64,000 nt of DNA from Candidatus Kuenenia hertensis (GCA_021646465.1 SOET01000005.1:62001-126000), one strand, 5' to 3'. Numbered from the stretch's first letter, positions 26,154 through 35,009 are shown. Notes: generated from the letters alone by a model not told the origin. Made by a program: numbers and translations.

Positions 26154-27396
26154 TGATCAGCCATTTCCATAACGGCAAATAATGTATTTCTTTTCCGCCA
26201 AATGTTTCCTTTTCTTCATAGTCCCATGTAAGCACCGTCAGGTTATCACACGCCGTCTCGTCCGCTACTTTGCTAAGGGCAGTTATCTCTCTCTTTTTCG
26301 TTTTATCGTTATCAACGTTGTAGCATATCTGGAGCAACTGACTCACCCTTAACCCTTCCTTGATAGCAAAGTCCACTTCCTTGCCGTCCCTGGTTTTGTA
26401 ATAATAAGGTATCTTTTCTCTTCTCATGAGTTCTATAGCCGCCATGTTTTCAATCAACCTTCCTTCATCAGGGGCTGTCTTGAACTTAACCGCATGTATC
26501 ACACCGATATCATAGGCATAGACCTTTTTAGGGCTTTTCATCTGCTCCTTGACCTTTTGGGAAAATCTCTCAATACTGAATACCAGGAACGCCTCGCTAA
26601 GATAATCGGTATAGTTTTCCACCGTGTGCACGCTTTTAAAATCAAGGGCGTTTTTGAGCCTTGTGTAGGAAAATTCATTTGAGTGATTAGTGATCAGGTA
26701 GAGGCCCAGATCGTGGAGTTTTCCGGCATAACGGATATTGTATCTCTTTACGATATCTTTAAACAAAATACTCTCAAACAGGGTAGAAACGTAGCTTCTG
26801 GGATCAATGTTCTTTATCAGAACTTCAGGATATCCCCCTTTGTCCAGATATTCGTTCAGGAGGTTAAGGATTGATCCCTGCCGTTCTTTCATGTCCAGGG
26901 TTTCATCTATTGCAAAATTTCTCGCTCTAAGGAATTCAGAAAAAGAAAACGGGAATATCTGAAACTGGATATGGCGTCCTGTCAGGTGGGTAGCAAGTTC
27001 CCTGCTCAACAGGCGTGAGTTTGATCCGGTGATTACGAGATTAAACCCCTTGCGGTGAAGTCTGTTTATGAAGAGTTCCCAGTTATGGAGGTTCTGAATC
27101 TCATCAAAGAGAATGTATTTTGTCTCTCCATACACCTGCCTGATAGCTTTCAGGAGGTTGTCATAGTCAGAGACAACAAGAAGCCTCTCATCGTCGAAGT
27201 TCAGATAAGCAAAATTCAGCCCTTCAAGCATCTGTATTGCGAATACGGATTTGCCAGCCCTTCTTGGCCCAACAATGACCTTGATGAGGTTATGACTCAT
27301 GCTCTTCCTGGCTTCCGGCAGTCCTTCTCTTTGAACATACTGTGTTCCAAGCAATTCGTCCCGCTCCGCCTTGTGGCTTAGCACGATATCTTTCAT
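26149..27396 (-). CDS. AAA+ ATPase with DUF4143 (AAA_14 type)
   Basis: The ATG at 27396 is chosen because GAGG precedes it and the longer frame runs into repeat DNA. The 415-residue protein has Walker A GPRRAGKS, an NFDDERLL strand, Walker B ILFDEIQNLHNWE, sensor ITGSNSRLLS and the FPFSFSEFL motif. The C-terminal DUF4143 part shows KEVDFAIKEG, a restriction-endonuclease-like strand. These ATPases are very common in anaerobes and genome islands, spread horizontally, and have no firm function. A perfect 20-bp inverted repeat lies 119 bp upstream. Confidence 0.88.
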   Translation of the reverse strand: MKDIVLSHKAERDELLGTQYVQREGLPEARKSMSHNLIKVIVGPRRAGKSVFAIQMLEGLNFAYLNFDDERLLVVSDYDNLLKAIRQVYGETKYILFDEIQNLHNWELFINRLHRKGFNLVITGSNSRLLSRELATHLTGRHIQFQIFPFSFSEFLRARNFAIDETLDMKERQGSILNLLNEYLDKGGYPEVLIKNIDPRSYVSTLFESILFKDIVKRYNIRYAGKLHDLGLYLITNHSNEFSYTRLKNALDFKSVHTVENYTDYLSEAFLVFSIERFSQKVKEQMKSPKKVYAYDIGVIHAVKFKTAPDEGRLIENMAAIELMRREKIPYYYKTRDGKEVDFAIKEGLRVSQLLQICYNVDNDKTKKREITALSKVADETACDNLTVLTWDYEEKETFGGKEIHYLPLWKWLIK

Positions 27397-27434
27397 CTTT
27401 GCCTCATTAATTATACTTACAGCGACTTTTTGAT

Positions 27435-27486
27435 GGAGAGCGAAGCGACACTTCGCCCGAACGAAATAATTGCTTCGTTCTACAGC
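27435..27486. repeat. Small palindromic repeat (AGAG-loop family), extended copy 3
   Basis: The copy starts GGAGAGCGAAGCGACACTTCGC, then CGAACGAAATAATTGCTTCG and ends in TTCTACAGC. It lies just upstream of the ATPase start and shares the tail with the 7371 and 8044 copies. It contains two stacked hairpins. Confidence 0.55.
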
Positions 27487-27514
27487 ACAGCTTTGAATTC
27501 CCTTAACATTAAGC

Positions 27515-27558
27515 CAATCATACTGCACAAAATAACAGTATTTTGTGCAGTATGATTG
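27515..27558. repeat. Perfect 20-bp inverted repeat with a 4-nt loop
   Basis: The arm CAATCATACTGCACAAAATA (27515-27534) is followed by ACAG and then its exact reverse complement (27539-27558). It lies 119 bp upstream of the ATPase ATG on the same transcription path. No T-run follows on either strand that would mark it as a terminator. It could be an operator, a recombination site or a tiny mobile element end. Confidence 0.85.
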
Positions 27559-28112
27559 ATTATATGCTCAAACAATAAGATTTTACAGGAGAATTTGTAC
27601 CGGATAAAAAACTCCTGCTTTTGAAAAAGCTGTGGGGTCTTTCATTAGAAGGTTTTTATCAAGCGAAAAAGATTTCCCTGTTTTTCCTTCGGTCTTCATC
27701 TGTCTGGTATTGTTGTGCCGTATATGCTGCCAGTTTTTATGCTGTTAACGACCTTCATTGGTCTTCTGATAAACCAAGTAAATATTTCATGGCACATCCG
27801 ATGAAAAGAGAAAATAAACATATTGAATCAATAAAATGCCGGTATAATAAATCCATTCCGAACTGCCTTATTTACCTATTTCTACTCCAAATCGTAAACG
27901 TAGGGCGAGGCTTTAGCCTTGCCTTTTGTACGGTATATACACCGCCAGGCAAACCTAAAAGGTTTGCCCTACGTTAAAACAAAAAAACTTCATGGTTTTT
28001 ACAAAATATTCGATAAACATTATTTCATTTTTTTATATTAAAAGGGTTTATTACCTGCCATCAAAAATCTGTAGAATTTCCGTTATCAGTTTATTATACA
28101 TTTTTTGGTCTT
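27559..28112. repeat. Intergenic region containing a REPIN doublet (27900-27973)
   Basis: I see no supported gene in this 550-bp stretch. The doublet GTAGGGCGAGGCTTTAGCC ... CAGGCAAACCTAAAAGGTTT, preceded by the conserved TCTACTCCAAATCGTAAAC leader, matches the units at 24486 and 25790. The remaining sequence is unique. Confidence 0.7.
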
Positions 28113-30656
28113 TTACTTTTTCTTCTTTTTCTTCTTCTTTTTCGTTTTCTTTTTCTTCTTATTATTGCTTTTATTTCCTTTTTTCGTTTGCTTTGATTTT
28201 TTACTCTCTACTTTTGTATTTTTTTCTTCTCGTTTTTCATCGTCTTTGTCTTTTCTGCCAAATGAATAGGATTTTGAATAATGAGTTGTTTCTCTTGATT
28301 TTGAAATTTTTACAGGTCTTTCTTCAATCATTCTATTATATATAGGTTGTATGCTCATATTTTTAGTTGAAGAAGCTTGCTGTAGGTTTGCTTCTGTAAC
28401 TAATGTATCGGTGGGCACTTCTTGCACTATATCATTTGAGTTTACTGTTTGTTCCCCCTTTGGTTTGGTAATTGTTTTAAAAGGGGTTATAGAATATTTA
28501 GTAAAAGAGTTTTTTTTAATAAGATAAGCAGTAACCTTTGGATACTTTTTGTCTGGGTATCTTGCGTCCCAATCCTGTATGTATCCAACATAGTTACCGG
28601 GTACATTCTTGTCATCAGTCAACCAGATTCGCAACTTTCTTGTTTTTTCTTTATCCACTACTCCCTCATACCACCCATCAGGCTTTTTTTTCAGATTTGC
28701 CTTACGGATAGTTTTTCTGTTAACGAGATAATTAAATGAAAGTTCCTTTTGGGAAACATTAAGTTTTATCACAGCATACTCCTCCCCTAAGCTTTGATTT
28801 ATATTCCTTTTCTCCGCCGCTTTGATTTGCTCCAAGTCGGCGGAAAAACCAAACACCCAGTTTACCGATCGTAAGTCGGTAGATGATTTATCTAAAGATG
28901 ATTTACCGGTAGTATACTCCTTTGCTATTTTAATGTTTCTTTTATCCTTATTATTGGTAATATTTGCTACTATAATAAATATTAATACCGATAATCCCAC
29001 CCCAAGACCTATATATTTGTTTCTACGCTTACGGGCTACTATATTTGGTTCTATAGATAACGTTACATTTACACTTTCCGTTCCACCGTTGGACAGAATC
29101 TCAATCGTTCCCGTGTCTCTGAATCCAAAAGCCAAGCCGGATGTATTAACATTAAATGCAATATCTTGCTTGTGCTTCGTTGTATCAATATTATTTTGTG
29201 ATACTTTAAGCCACTTCTTATTAGTTTTAATCGGACCACTTAATATACCCCCGCCTACATTGCTTATAGTGAAACTGTCTGAAACAACAGCACCTTTTCG
29301 CATATTAGAAAAGATGAAATTTGTTTTGCTTATCTCAAGTTTGGGTGTTCCGGCCGTAGAAATGTAGGAAGTTTGAGAGCCATATTTTTTTACCTCGCCA
29401 GTAATTACTTTTTCTATTTCCTTCTTAGGAAGTTGAAGTTTTAATCCCATTTCAATTATATACTCTTTCTCGTCTGCAGTTATTATCCCGTCTGAAAGAG
29501 CCATATCAATATATGTTCTTAGATAATCAATCCTTTCCTCTATGGTTTGTATAGACTTGGTTGGATCTCCTAATGGTACTTGCAATCCTACATGACTCGG
29601 GAAGCTATCTTTATCTTCACCGAATTTATTATTTTTTGCACACCAGGGGCAGTAATTAAGATGATTTAGATAAAAATGATTGTCATTCTTCGAGCACTTC
29701 TTAAAACCACCTATTGATCTACTTAAAATGTCCATCCATTCTTTAGCAGTTGGACGCTCCTTTGGATTGCTATGTCCATCAACAAAACATCTATAAAACA
29801 ATCTTTGAATTTCGGGGTGAATTATTTCATAAGACGGTGCATCTGCATGGGGAATGATTTCTTTTAAATTTCTGCCATACGGAAACATGCCTTTTTGGAT
29901 TTTATAAGGAATTTGTGGAGCTTCACCGCTAAACTGCCATTTCCCACTAAAGGGATGAAACCCTTCCATAAGTAGTTGAAATATTAATACACTTAATGCA
30001 AAAGTATCCGTATCAAATGTTCTATCAATATCTTTATACGATTTTCCTATAAGTTCCGGAGCGCTATATTCTTCTTTTCCTACCAAACACAGATAAACCT
30101 TATTTGAAGAATCATCTTTTACTTGAAAAGAATCACAATCGATCAATGTAATTAAGGCATCTGATGCAATAAGTACGTTACTCTCGTTTATATCTCCAAC
30201 ACAATAACCACGTTCATGAATCGCAGCTATTGCACTTGAGATGTTACGAGCCACAACTAACAAATGTCGCCAAGTAATACCACCAAAATACTTTCTTCGC
30301 CTGTCTTCTGGGTTTATGTAAAGAAGTGCCTTTGAAAATATTTTCATATCCAGTTTAGGCATGACAAATCCAGAAAATTGAGTATTTCCTTGATCGGCAT
30401 ACAGTATCGAAGACGGCCATGCAATTGACCTATGTATTTGATTGTTCTTGGGATTGTAGCAGGGATCAGATGGTGGATTTTTGACCATTGCAATAAGCTT
30501 ACTGTGATGTTCTGGCGTGATTTTTTCTTTAAAATATATTTTGGCACAATCTGAAGGATTGCCATGAATTGAAAAAACAGGACCTTCACCGCCTCTACCA
30601 ATTTCCTTATCAAGGTAGATTTTCTTACCTTTGTCAGAATAGTAAACATCATTCAT
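28113..30656 (-). CDS. TerY-P-type protein kinase with zinc ribbon, TerB, Ig-like and membrane segments
   Basis: The start at 30656 forms an ATGA overlap with the VWA-PP2C gene. Of 847 residues, 1-330 are a protein kinase: glycine loop GRGGEGPVF (20-28), Lys39, catalytic Asp155 in VGDINESN, and Asp173 in LIDCDSF replacing DFG. A zinc ribbon (YCPWCAKN) follows, then a TerB-like helical segment (DMALSDGIITADEKEYI), a BACON/HYDIN-like beta domain (SDSFTISNVGGGILSG), one membrane helix (GVGLSVLIFIIVANI) and an extracytoplasmic domain ending in a polylysine tail. Kinase, PP2C and VWA genes together are the TerY-P triad described in tellurite-resistance-type stress systems. The fused TerB, Ig and membrane parts would make it a transmembrane sensor kinase. 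Confidence 0.85.
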   Translation of the reverse strand: MNDVYYSDKGKKIYLDKEIGRGGEGPVFSIHGNPSDCAKIYFKEKITPEHHSKLIAMVKNPPSDPCYNPKNNQIHRSIAWPSSILYADQGNTQFSGFVMPKLDMKIFSKALLYINPEDRRRKYFGGITWRHLLVVARNISSAIAAIHERGYCVGDINESNVLIASDALITLIDCDSFQVKDDSSNKVYLCLVGKEEYSAPELIGKSYKDIDRTFDTDTFALSVLIFQLLMEGFHPFSGKWQFSGEAPQIPYKIQKGMFPYGRNLKEIIPHADAPSYEIIHPEIQRLFYRCFVDGHSNPKERPTAKEWMDILSRSIGGFKKCSKNDNHFYLNHLNYCPWCAKNNKFGEDKDSFPSHVGLQVPLGDPTKSIQTIEERIDYLRTYIDMALSDGIITADEKEYIIEMGLKLQLPKKEIEKVITGEVKKYGSQTSYISTAGTPKLEISKTNFIFSNMRKGAVVSDSFTISNVGGGILSGPIKTNKKWLKVSQNNIDTTKHKQDIAFNVNTSGLAFGFRDTGTIEILSNGGTESVNVTLSIEPNIVARKRRNKYIGLGVGLSVLIFIIVANITNNKDKRNIKIAKEYTTGKSSLDKSSTDLRSVNWVFGFSADLEQIKAAEKRNINQSLGEEYAVIKLNVSQKELSFNYLVNRKTIRKANLKKKPDGWYEGVVDKEKTRKLRIWLTDDKNVPGNYVGYIQDWDARYPDKKYPKVTAYLIKKNSFTKYSITPFKTITKPKGEQTVNSNDIVQEVPTDTLVTEANLQQASSTKNMSIQPIYNRMIEERPVKISKSRETTHYSKSYSFGRKDKDDEKREEKNTKVESKKSKQTKKGNKSNNKKKKKTKKKKKKKKK

Positions 30657-32203
30657 ACGGCATTCCCTTTCTGGCATTCATTTAAAGTTGCAATAACAAG
30701 GGTCTTGTCATCGTCAGAATTTTCACAAATTTTCTTTGATAATAGTAGGTTTTTAATATCTTCTTCACCTTCTTTTATATCTTTAATCTCCTCAATATAA
30801 GAAAAGATAGGTTCACAGAAACCCTCAAAAGGAACCAAACCATTTGGGGTTTTTCGCAAAGCGGCCCGTTGGCATCCATCACTGAAAGCCATGACTCCCA
30901 AAATACCTGAAATTATTGGAGTAACTCTTAGCAAACGTTTCCAATCTTTTCCAGTAAGTGGCGATACCTCATTTGTATATTCAGACTCTTCAGGCCCAGA
31001 GATAAGTCTTAAACCTTCATTGGTTTTTGTAACGACTGCTCCGTCTCCTATGTGGGCAACCACCACATTGTCTTTATACATAACAACCACAATTATAGTG
31101 CAGGCAAGTTCTTTCAGTTTACAATGATATTCTGCCGCTTTTTTCCCCAATACCTTTCTTGCATAAACAACAGACTCTTTTGCAACGATTTCGAGGCGTA
31201 TTTCTTCTGCCAAATTTTTTTTAACTAATTCCTTAACGCCATACACAATGGCATCCACTGCTATTCTTGCTCCGGCTTCGCTTTTGGATGCGCTACCCAG
31301 CCCATCTGCAATAGCAATAATCCCCAAGCCAGATGGAAAAACTTCAAATGAGTAAGCATCCTGGCAAGGTGTACCATTGACTACATGAAGTGGACCTATT
31401 GCAGCAGCACCAATAATACGATGATAAGATTGAATTGGAATCGGTTCTTTTTGTTCTTCTATTACTCTTTCTGGCAAATTTTCTATACATGTTTTTAGAT
31501 TTTCATCACAAACCCACTGAGAAACAATACTCCTCGTTACCAATTCGTTAAATCTTATATTGTCTTTTAAGTATTCAGGTGGTCTTTTGACAGGTGCTAT
31601 TTTCCGCAATAACTCAATAACACCATTTTCAGTACCTATCCCTGTTAGAACATTTCCTGAAGCAATCGAACCTTCCAGATTACGTAGCATTGCTATTATC
31701 ACAAATGTAAAGAAGTACAAATTTCCGAGATTATCACTTTCTTGAATTACTTCCACAGTATCTCTCCACATCGTACTACCTGGAATTAAATCAATGGGTT
31801 CACTTCCTGCAATCAAAACAATAACAGGCTTATGCCATTCCATATTGTTCTTCTTGTAATATTCTTTTCTTTCTTCAATAAGGGCTAACGCTTTAAGAAT
31901 ACCCAACCCCATTAAACAAGTCCCATTTATAGCAATAGGTGGTAAATCAAATTTTTCAATAGATGACCACGTATGCACAACATTAATGCCAGAACCAAAA
32001 GTAACAACGGATAGATCAACACTTTTATCAGCGAACGCATCTGTTTCCAAATCGTGTTTAAAATTAATCAATGCTTCATTTAATGCATCAAATTTACTTT
32101 TTTCTCGCATCGATTCTGAAGTGTCAACAAGCAAAATCACTGGTATCCGTGACTGTTGGGGGCAAGGTGTTTGTTCATTTTTCTGTAACACTGCATACCT
32201 CAT
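30653..32203 (-). CDS. VWA-PP2C fusion (TerY-P phosphatase component)
   Basis: The 516-residue protein has two domains. Residues 20-210 are a von Willebrand A domain with the MIDAS motif VDTSESM and a downstream TCLMG threonine site. Residues about 260-500 are a PP2C phosphatase: TPCQDAYSF, IADGLGSASKSEAGA and VVAHIGDGAVV carry the metal-binding aspartates. PP2C enzymes reverse Ser/Thr phosphorylation, so it should oppose the kinase encoded immediately downstream (ATGA overlap). In described TerY-P loci the VWA and PP2C are often separate, so the fusion is a variant. No strong ribosome site is seen at this start. Confidence 0.87.
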   Translation of the reverse strand: MRYAVLQKNEQTPCPQQSRIPVILLVDTSESMREKSKFDALNEALINFKHDLETDAFADKSVDLSVVTFGSGINVVHTWSSIEKFDLPPIAINGTCLMGLGILKALALIEERKEYYKKNNMEWHKPVIVLIAGSEPIDLIPGSTMWRDTVEVIQESDNLGNLYFFTFVIIAMLRNLEGSIASGNVLTGIGTENGVIELLRKIAPVKRPPEYLKDNIRFNELVTRSIVSQWVCDENLKTCIENLPERVIEEQKEPIPIQSYHRIIGAAAIGPLHVVNGTPCQDAYSFEVFPSGLGIIAIADGLGSASKSEAGARIAVDAIVYGVKELVKKNLAEEIRLEIVAKESVVYARKVLGKKAAEYHCKLKELACTIIVVVMYKDNVVVAHIGDGAVVTKTNEGLRLISGPEESEYTNEVSPLTGKDWKRLLRVTPIISGILGVMAFSDGCQRAALRKTPNGLVPFEGFCEPIFSYIEEIKDIKEGEEDIKNLLLSKKICENSDDDKTLVIATLNECQKGNAV

Positions 32204-32290
32204 CTTAAAAAGTTTTATTTAAATAATCCTCTGCAAAGAGAGCTATTTCTAAATGTAGTAAATATTTCTAAGATAAATCATTAATTTGAG

Positions 32291-32986
32291 CTACGTAGAA
32301 ATTTCTCCCCATCCTGCTGCAACGGGATTCTCCAATGCTACTTGTTCTCCCATCTTTGATGTCGATACCTTCGATTGGCTCTTGGAAAGCCATGTGAATA
32401 AATCCTTAAATTTGCCTTCTTTCAATCTAATTGGCGGTCTATTTGGTGGTGCAATTTGCCTTAATAAATCAGTGTTCGCCGTCTCCACTGCCACTGCGAA
32501 AAACATAAATTTCTTGTTGTTTTCCCCATCATGAACTTTTCTTGTGACTTCATTCCATTTTAAATCACCTGGCACCATATCCGTAGGTTCACCATCGGTT
32601 ATCATAAAAATCCATGGTCTATAGTAATCTATACCCTTGTTTTTATATTGCTGTTTCCTTTGCTCTATAAGCTCAATAGCTTTGAGAATAGCATCTCCCA
32701 TAGGCGTATATCCGTCGGCAGAAAGAACCGGTGGTTCAAATTCTTCGATAGAAGAAAAATCATGTGTTACGGCCACACTACCACCAAAGGTAATAACAGA
32801 GATATCCACGCGCTTAGATGCCAGATCATCCTTGGATACATCTTCTTTAAATATTGTCAAACCATTTGTTAATGCGTTGATTTTTCCACCCTCAGACATC
32901 GAACCAGATGTGTCGAGCAATAATACCGTTGCACAATGTGGTTGGTGTGGATTCGCAATTTCAATACGATCTTCTAACTTAGCCAT
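32291..32986 (-). CDS. terY: TerY-like VWA-domain protein
   Basis: The 231-residue protein is essentially one VWA domain: MIDAS LLLDTSGSMSEGGKI (Asp-x-Ser-x-Ser complete), ADGYTPMGDAI (the Thr of the site) and MITDGEPTDM (the Asp). This is the TerY layout. A GGAGGG ten bases before the ATG supports the start. It heads the VWA, VWA-PP2C, kinase order on the minus strand. VWA proteins of this class bind metal ions and protein partners and are possible kinase substrates or scaffolds. Confidence 0.88.
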   Translation of the reverse strand: MAKLEDRIEIANPHQPHCATVLLLDTSGSMSEGGKINALTNGLTIFKEDVSKDDLASKRVDISVITFGGSVAVTHDFSSIEEFEPPVLSADGYTPMGDAILKAIELIEQRKQQYKNKGIDYYRPWIFMITDGEPTDMVPGDLKWNEVTRKVHDGENNKKFMFFAVAVETANTDLLRQIAPPNRPPIRLKEGKFKDLFTWLSKSQSKVSTSKMGEQVALENPVAAGWGEIST

Positions 32987-33155
32987 TGAACCCTCCTTTA
33001 AAAATTTTCAACTATAAGGTAAATAACCATTTGTTTTGTTAGACTTTTTGTAATACCTAACGTATGGACATTATAAATCACATCCACATCAGGAAGTTGT
33101 ATCTATAGTGCTGAAGTTACCACAATTTTAAGCATATCTTATTTTTGGAAACGTA

Positions 33156-33353
33156 TTAATCTTTAAAAATACCCACAATCGCATCGGTAACACTCCTCCC
33201 AAATGACCCAAAAGCATCAATAATCATATATCTTTGTCTATAATATAGATAACCAAATATTTGAACGATGAAACTTGCTGTGTAACCCGTAATTTGCAAA
33301 CCTGCAATTAGAAGCCTTCCCAATAGCTTAAAAGGATTCATTAATACATTCAT
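33156..33353 (-). CDS. Small hydrophobic protein of the TerY-P locus (65 aa)
   Basis: The ATG at 33353 is chosen because GAGGAG lies four to five bases before it. The peptide begins MNVLMNPFKLLGRLLIAGLQ, continues with a hydrophobic GYTASFIVQIFGYLYY stretch and ends DAFGSFGRSVTDAIVGIFKD, an amphipathic helix. It probably attaches to or spans the membrane once. Position between terB-like genes and the VWA gene, on the same strand, suggests a role in the stress module, perhaps anchoring. No family recognised. Confidence 0.65.
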   Translation of the reverse strand: MNVLMNPFKLLGRLLIAGLQITGYTASFIVQIFGYLYYRQRYMIIDAFGSFGRSVTDAIVGIFKD

Positions 33354-33442
33354 TTTCTCCTCTTTCATAAACTGTTAAGTGACTTATACAGAGGGTAACT
33401 TTATCGTTTTATATCTGAAAATATTCTTTAATGTTAATGCTT

Positions 33443-33514
33443 TTACAACTTGCAATTGGGACATTCTGCACGCTCTATATCTTTTGGTGACATACGCTCA
33501 AAAGGATTACCCAT
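33443..33514 (-). CDS. 23-residue CxxC microprotein
   Basis: An AAGGAGGT lies eight bases before an ATG at 33514, opening a 23-codon frame that ends at 33443. The peptide begins MGNPFERMSPKDIERAE and closes with CPNCKL, a C-terminal Cys-x2-Cys pair suited to metal or redox chemistry. It sits between the TerB gene and the small hydrophobic protein on the same strand. Nothing longer in any frame explains the excellent ribosome site. It looks like a real tiny gene, or possibly a leader peptide. Confidence 0.6.
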   Translation of the reverse strand: MGNPFERMSPKDIERAECPNCKL

Positions 33515-33671
33515 TTTTATTACCTCCTTTTCGAATTAATCAAAGTTAAATGACTACTACCTAAATCCTGCAAACAAGGCAAAGCCTTGTTGCAGGATTT
33601 AGGTTTAATTCTATTCAGCAAACACTTTACTCTTCTTGTTTTCTCATTTAAAATCAAACTCCTCAGTATCG

Positions 33672-34085
33672 CTAAAAGACCGAAAAATCATTTTTTAACG
33701 CTATAACGTCAATAATATCCTTGATAACTCCTTCTGAAATCTGAAAAGAATCAACATAGGACTCCAGCAATTCTTTTTCAGCACCTGCAAGCATTCCATC
33801 GGCCATAGCAATATCAAGTAAATTGGCTATAACTGTAACTTTTTGATTTTGATCGAGTGTTTCACCAACAATTTGAACACAGTCAGAAATTGATTTATCC
33901 TTATACACTTTAAATGCCTGATCAAAGGCATTCCTATCACCTCTTTCTATACGCCCCAACGTTGCAAGCTCATCTTCCTCTATAGACCCGTCAATTCCTA
34001 TCATAGTCATTGCTGCCAGTGCCAAGGCGCCTTTCGATGTTAATTGAATATCCTTGCTTCCGCTTAGTTTATCAAATATTCCCAT
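33672..34085 (-). CDS. terB: TerB-like protein
   Basis: Starting at ATG 34085 (AAGGGAG upstream) the protein has 137 residues. It shows the TerB features: ALALAAMTMIGIDGSIEEDELATLGRI in the first half and NLLDIAMADGMLAGAEKELLESYV in the second, the two repeats with acidic D-G-x-I/L-x-x-x-E metal-site motifs. TerB proteins are cytoplasmic or membrane-associated helical proteins of tellurium/stress-response systems. It is the same module as the TerB segment inside the kinase. It clearly belongs to the TerY-P locus. Confidence 0.8.
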   Translation of the reverse strand: MGIFDKLSGSKDIQLTSKGALALAAMTMIGIDGSIEEDELATLGRIERGDRNAFDQAFKVYKDKSISDCVQIVGETLDQNQKVTVIANLLDIAMADGMLAGAEKELLESYVDSFQISEGVIKDIIDVIALKNDFSVF

Positions 34086-34190
34086 AATTTTATCTCCCTT
34101 TTCGTGCAAATAATTCTTGAGATAAACCACCTGCTTAATGGGTGGTCATGAATCTTTTACACAGACTTACTTATTTACCACTATAATAGC

Positions 34191-34802
34191 TTACTTCTGC
34201 TGCATTCTTGCTATTTCTTTCGCGGCTTCAATGCCAATTCCACTATAAGGGTCAAATTCTACCACCTTTTCAAAGGCTTCCACTATCTTTGATGTGCTAC
34301 CCCATCCACCCTGCAATTTCATTGCATAGGCATATCCAATTAATGATTCTTGGCTAGGCATATAGTTGTAAGAATTATTAAATGCTTCAAATGCTAATTT
34401 CAATTTATCAGCAGCAACATAGCAACGGGCAGCAGAATAAAAAGCTCCTGCCCTAATAGTATTAGATGAAATAAAATCATTTCCGCTTTCTTCGTCTTTT
34501 ACTTCTATTTTCAGATTAGGATCTAATTTGTCTGCAGTGGATAGAATATTAAGAATAAGTTGCAATTCTTTGTCTATTTCACTTTTTAATTTCTTTTTTT
34601 TATTTGCATATTTTATTTTCCCCTTTATCACTGCTTTACCAGCAGAAAATATGCCTCCGATGGCGTTTATTTCATCCCTTATTTCTGCCCTTTTCTGGTC
34701 AATTTCACTCATCACCAGTTCTGAATGTTGTGACAGGTCTTCACTAATGCTGCTTGCCAATGTTAAATAGTATCTTGCATCTTCCTTATAGCTTTTTTCC
34801 AT
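34191..34802 (-). CDS. Coiled-coil plus TPR-like protein (203 aa)
   Basis: The ATG at 34802 is preferred over a GTG lying in the ribosome site. Residues 20-75 form a charged coiled coil (VMSEIDQKRAEIRDEIN) with a small glycine stretch (IGGIFSAGKAVIKG). Residues 110-200 show TPR-like repeats (AGAFYSAARCYVAADKLKLA, AFEKVVEFDPYSGIGIEAA). The protein is soluble and without a signal. Position beside terB suggests a scaffold protein of the phosphosignalling module. The family is not recognised. Confidence 0.7.
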   Translation of the reverse strand: MEKSYKEDARYYLTLASSISEDLSQHSELVMSEIDQKRAEIRDEINAIGGIFSAGKAVIKGKIKYANKKKKLKSEIDKELQLILNILSTADKLDPNLKIEVKDEESGNDFISSNTIRAGAFYSAARCYVAADKLKLAFEAFNNSYNYMPSQESLIGYAYAMKLQGGWGSTSKIVEAFEKVVEFDPYSGIGIEAAKEIARMQQK

Positions 34803-34847
34803 AATCACCTCTCAATCGATCGTTAATATGATATTTATTTTCACACC

Positions 34848-35009
34848 TCAAGCCCCAACAAGATACTTATGCCGACAGCCCGGGCAAGAATTTCCTTTTG
34901 TTCCATGTTTGCTGCACCACCAAGCTCCACATTTTGGACACCGAGCAAAAATTTTTCCACTCTTTTCGGTTGATGTACATCCGGATGCCGCACATTGAAT
35001 AACAGCCAT
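34848..35009 (-). CDS. 53-residue zinc-ribbon protein
   Basis: From an ATG at 35009 with GGAGG eight bases upstream a short frame ends at 34848. Cysteines and histidines are spaced as in treble-clef fingers: QCAASGC, then ARCPKCGAWWC with SKHG, then CPGCRHK. That makes a probable two-zinc ribbon. It lies upstream of the coiled-coil/TPR gene on the same strand, apparently as the first gene of the TerY-P block. A longer frame in another register over the same DNA has a poor composition and no ribosome site, so this one is preferred. Confidence 0.72.
   Translation of the reverse strand: MAVIQCAASGCTSTEKSGKIFARCPKCGAWWCSKHGTKGNSCPGCRHKYLVGA

Noticed and set aside
27621-27977. A 118-codon plus-strand frame downstream of the perfect inverted repeat
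   Set aside because: Its end is encoded by a REPIN doublet and there is no family resemblance or ribosome site.
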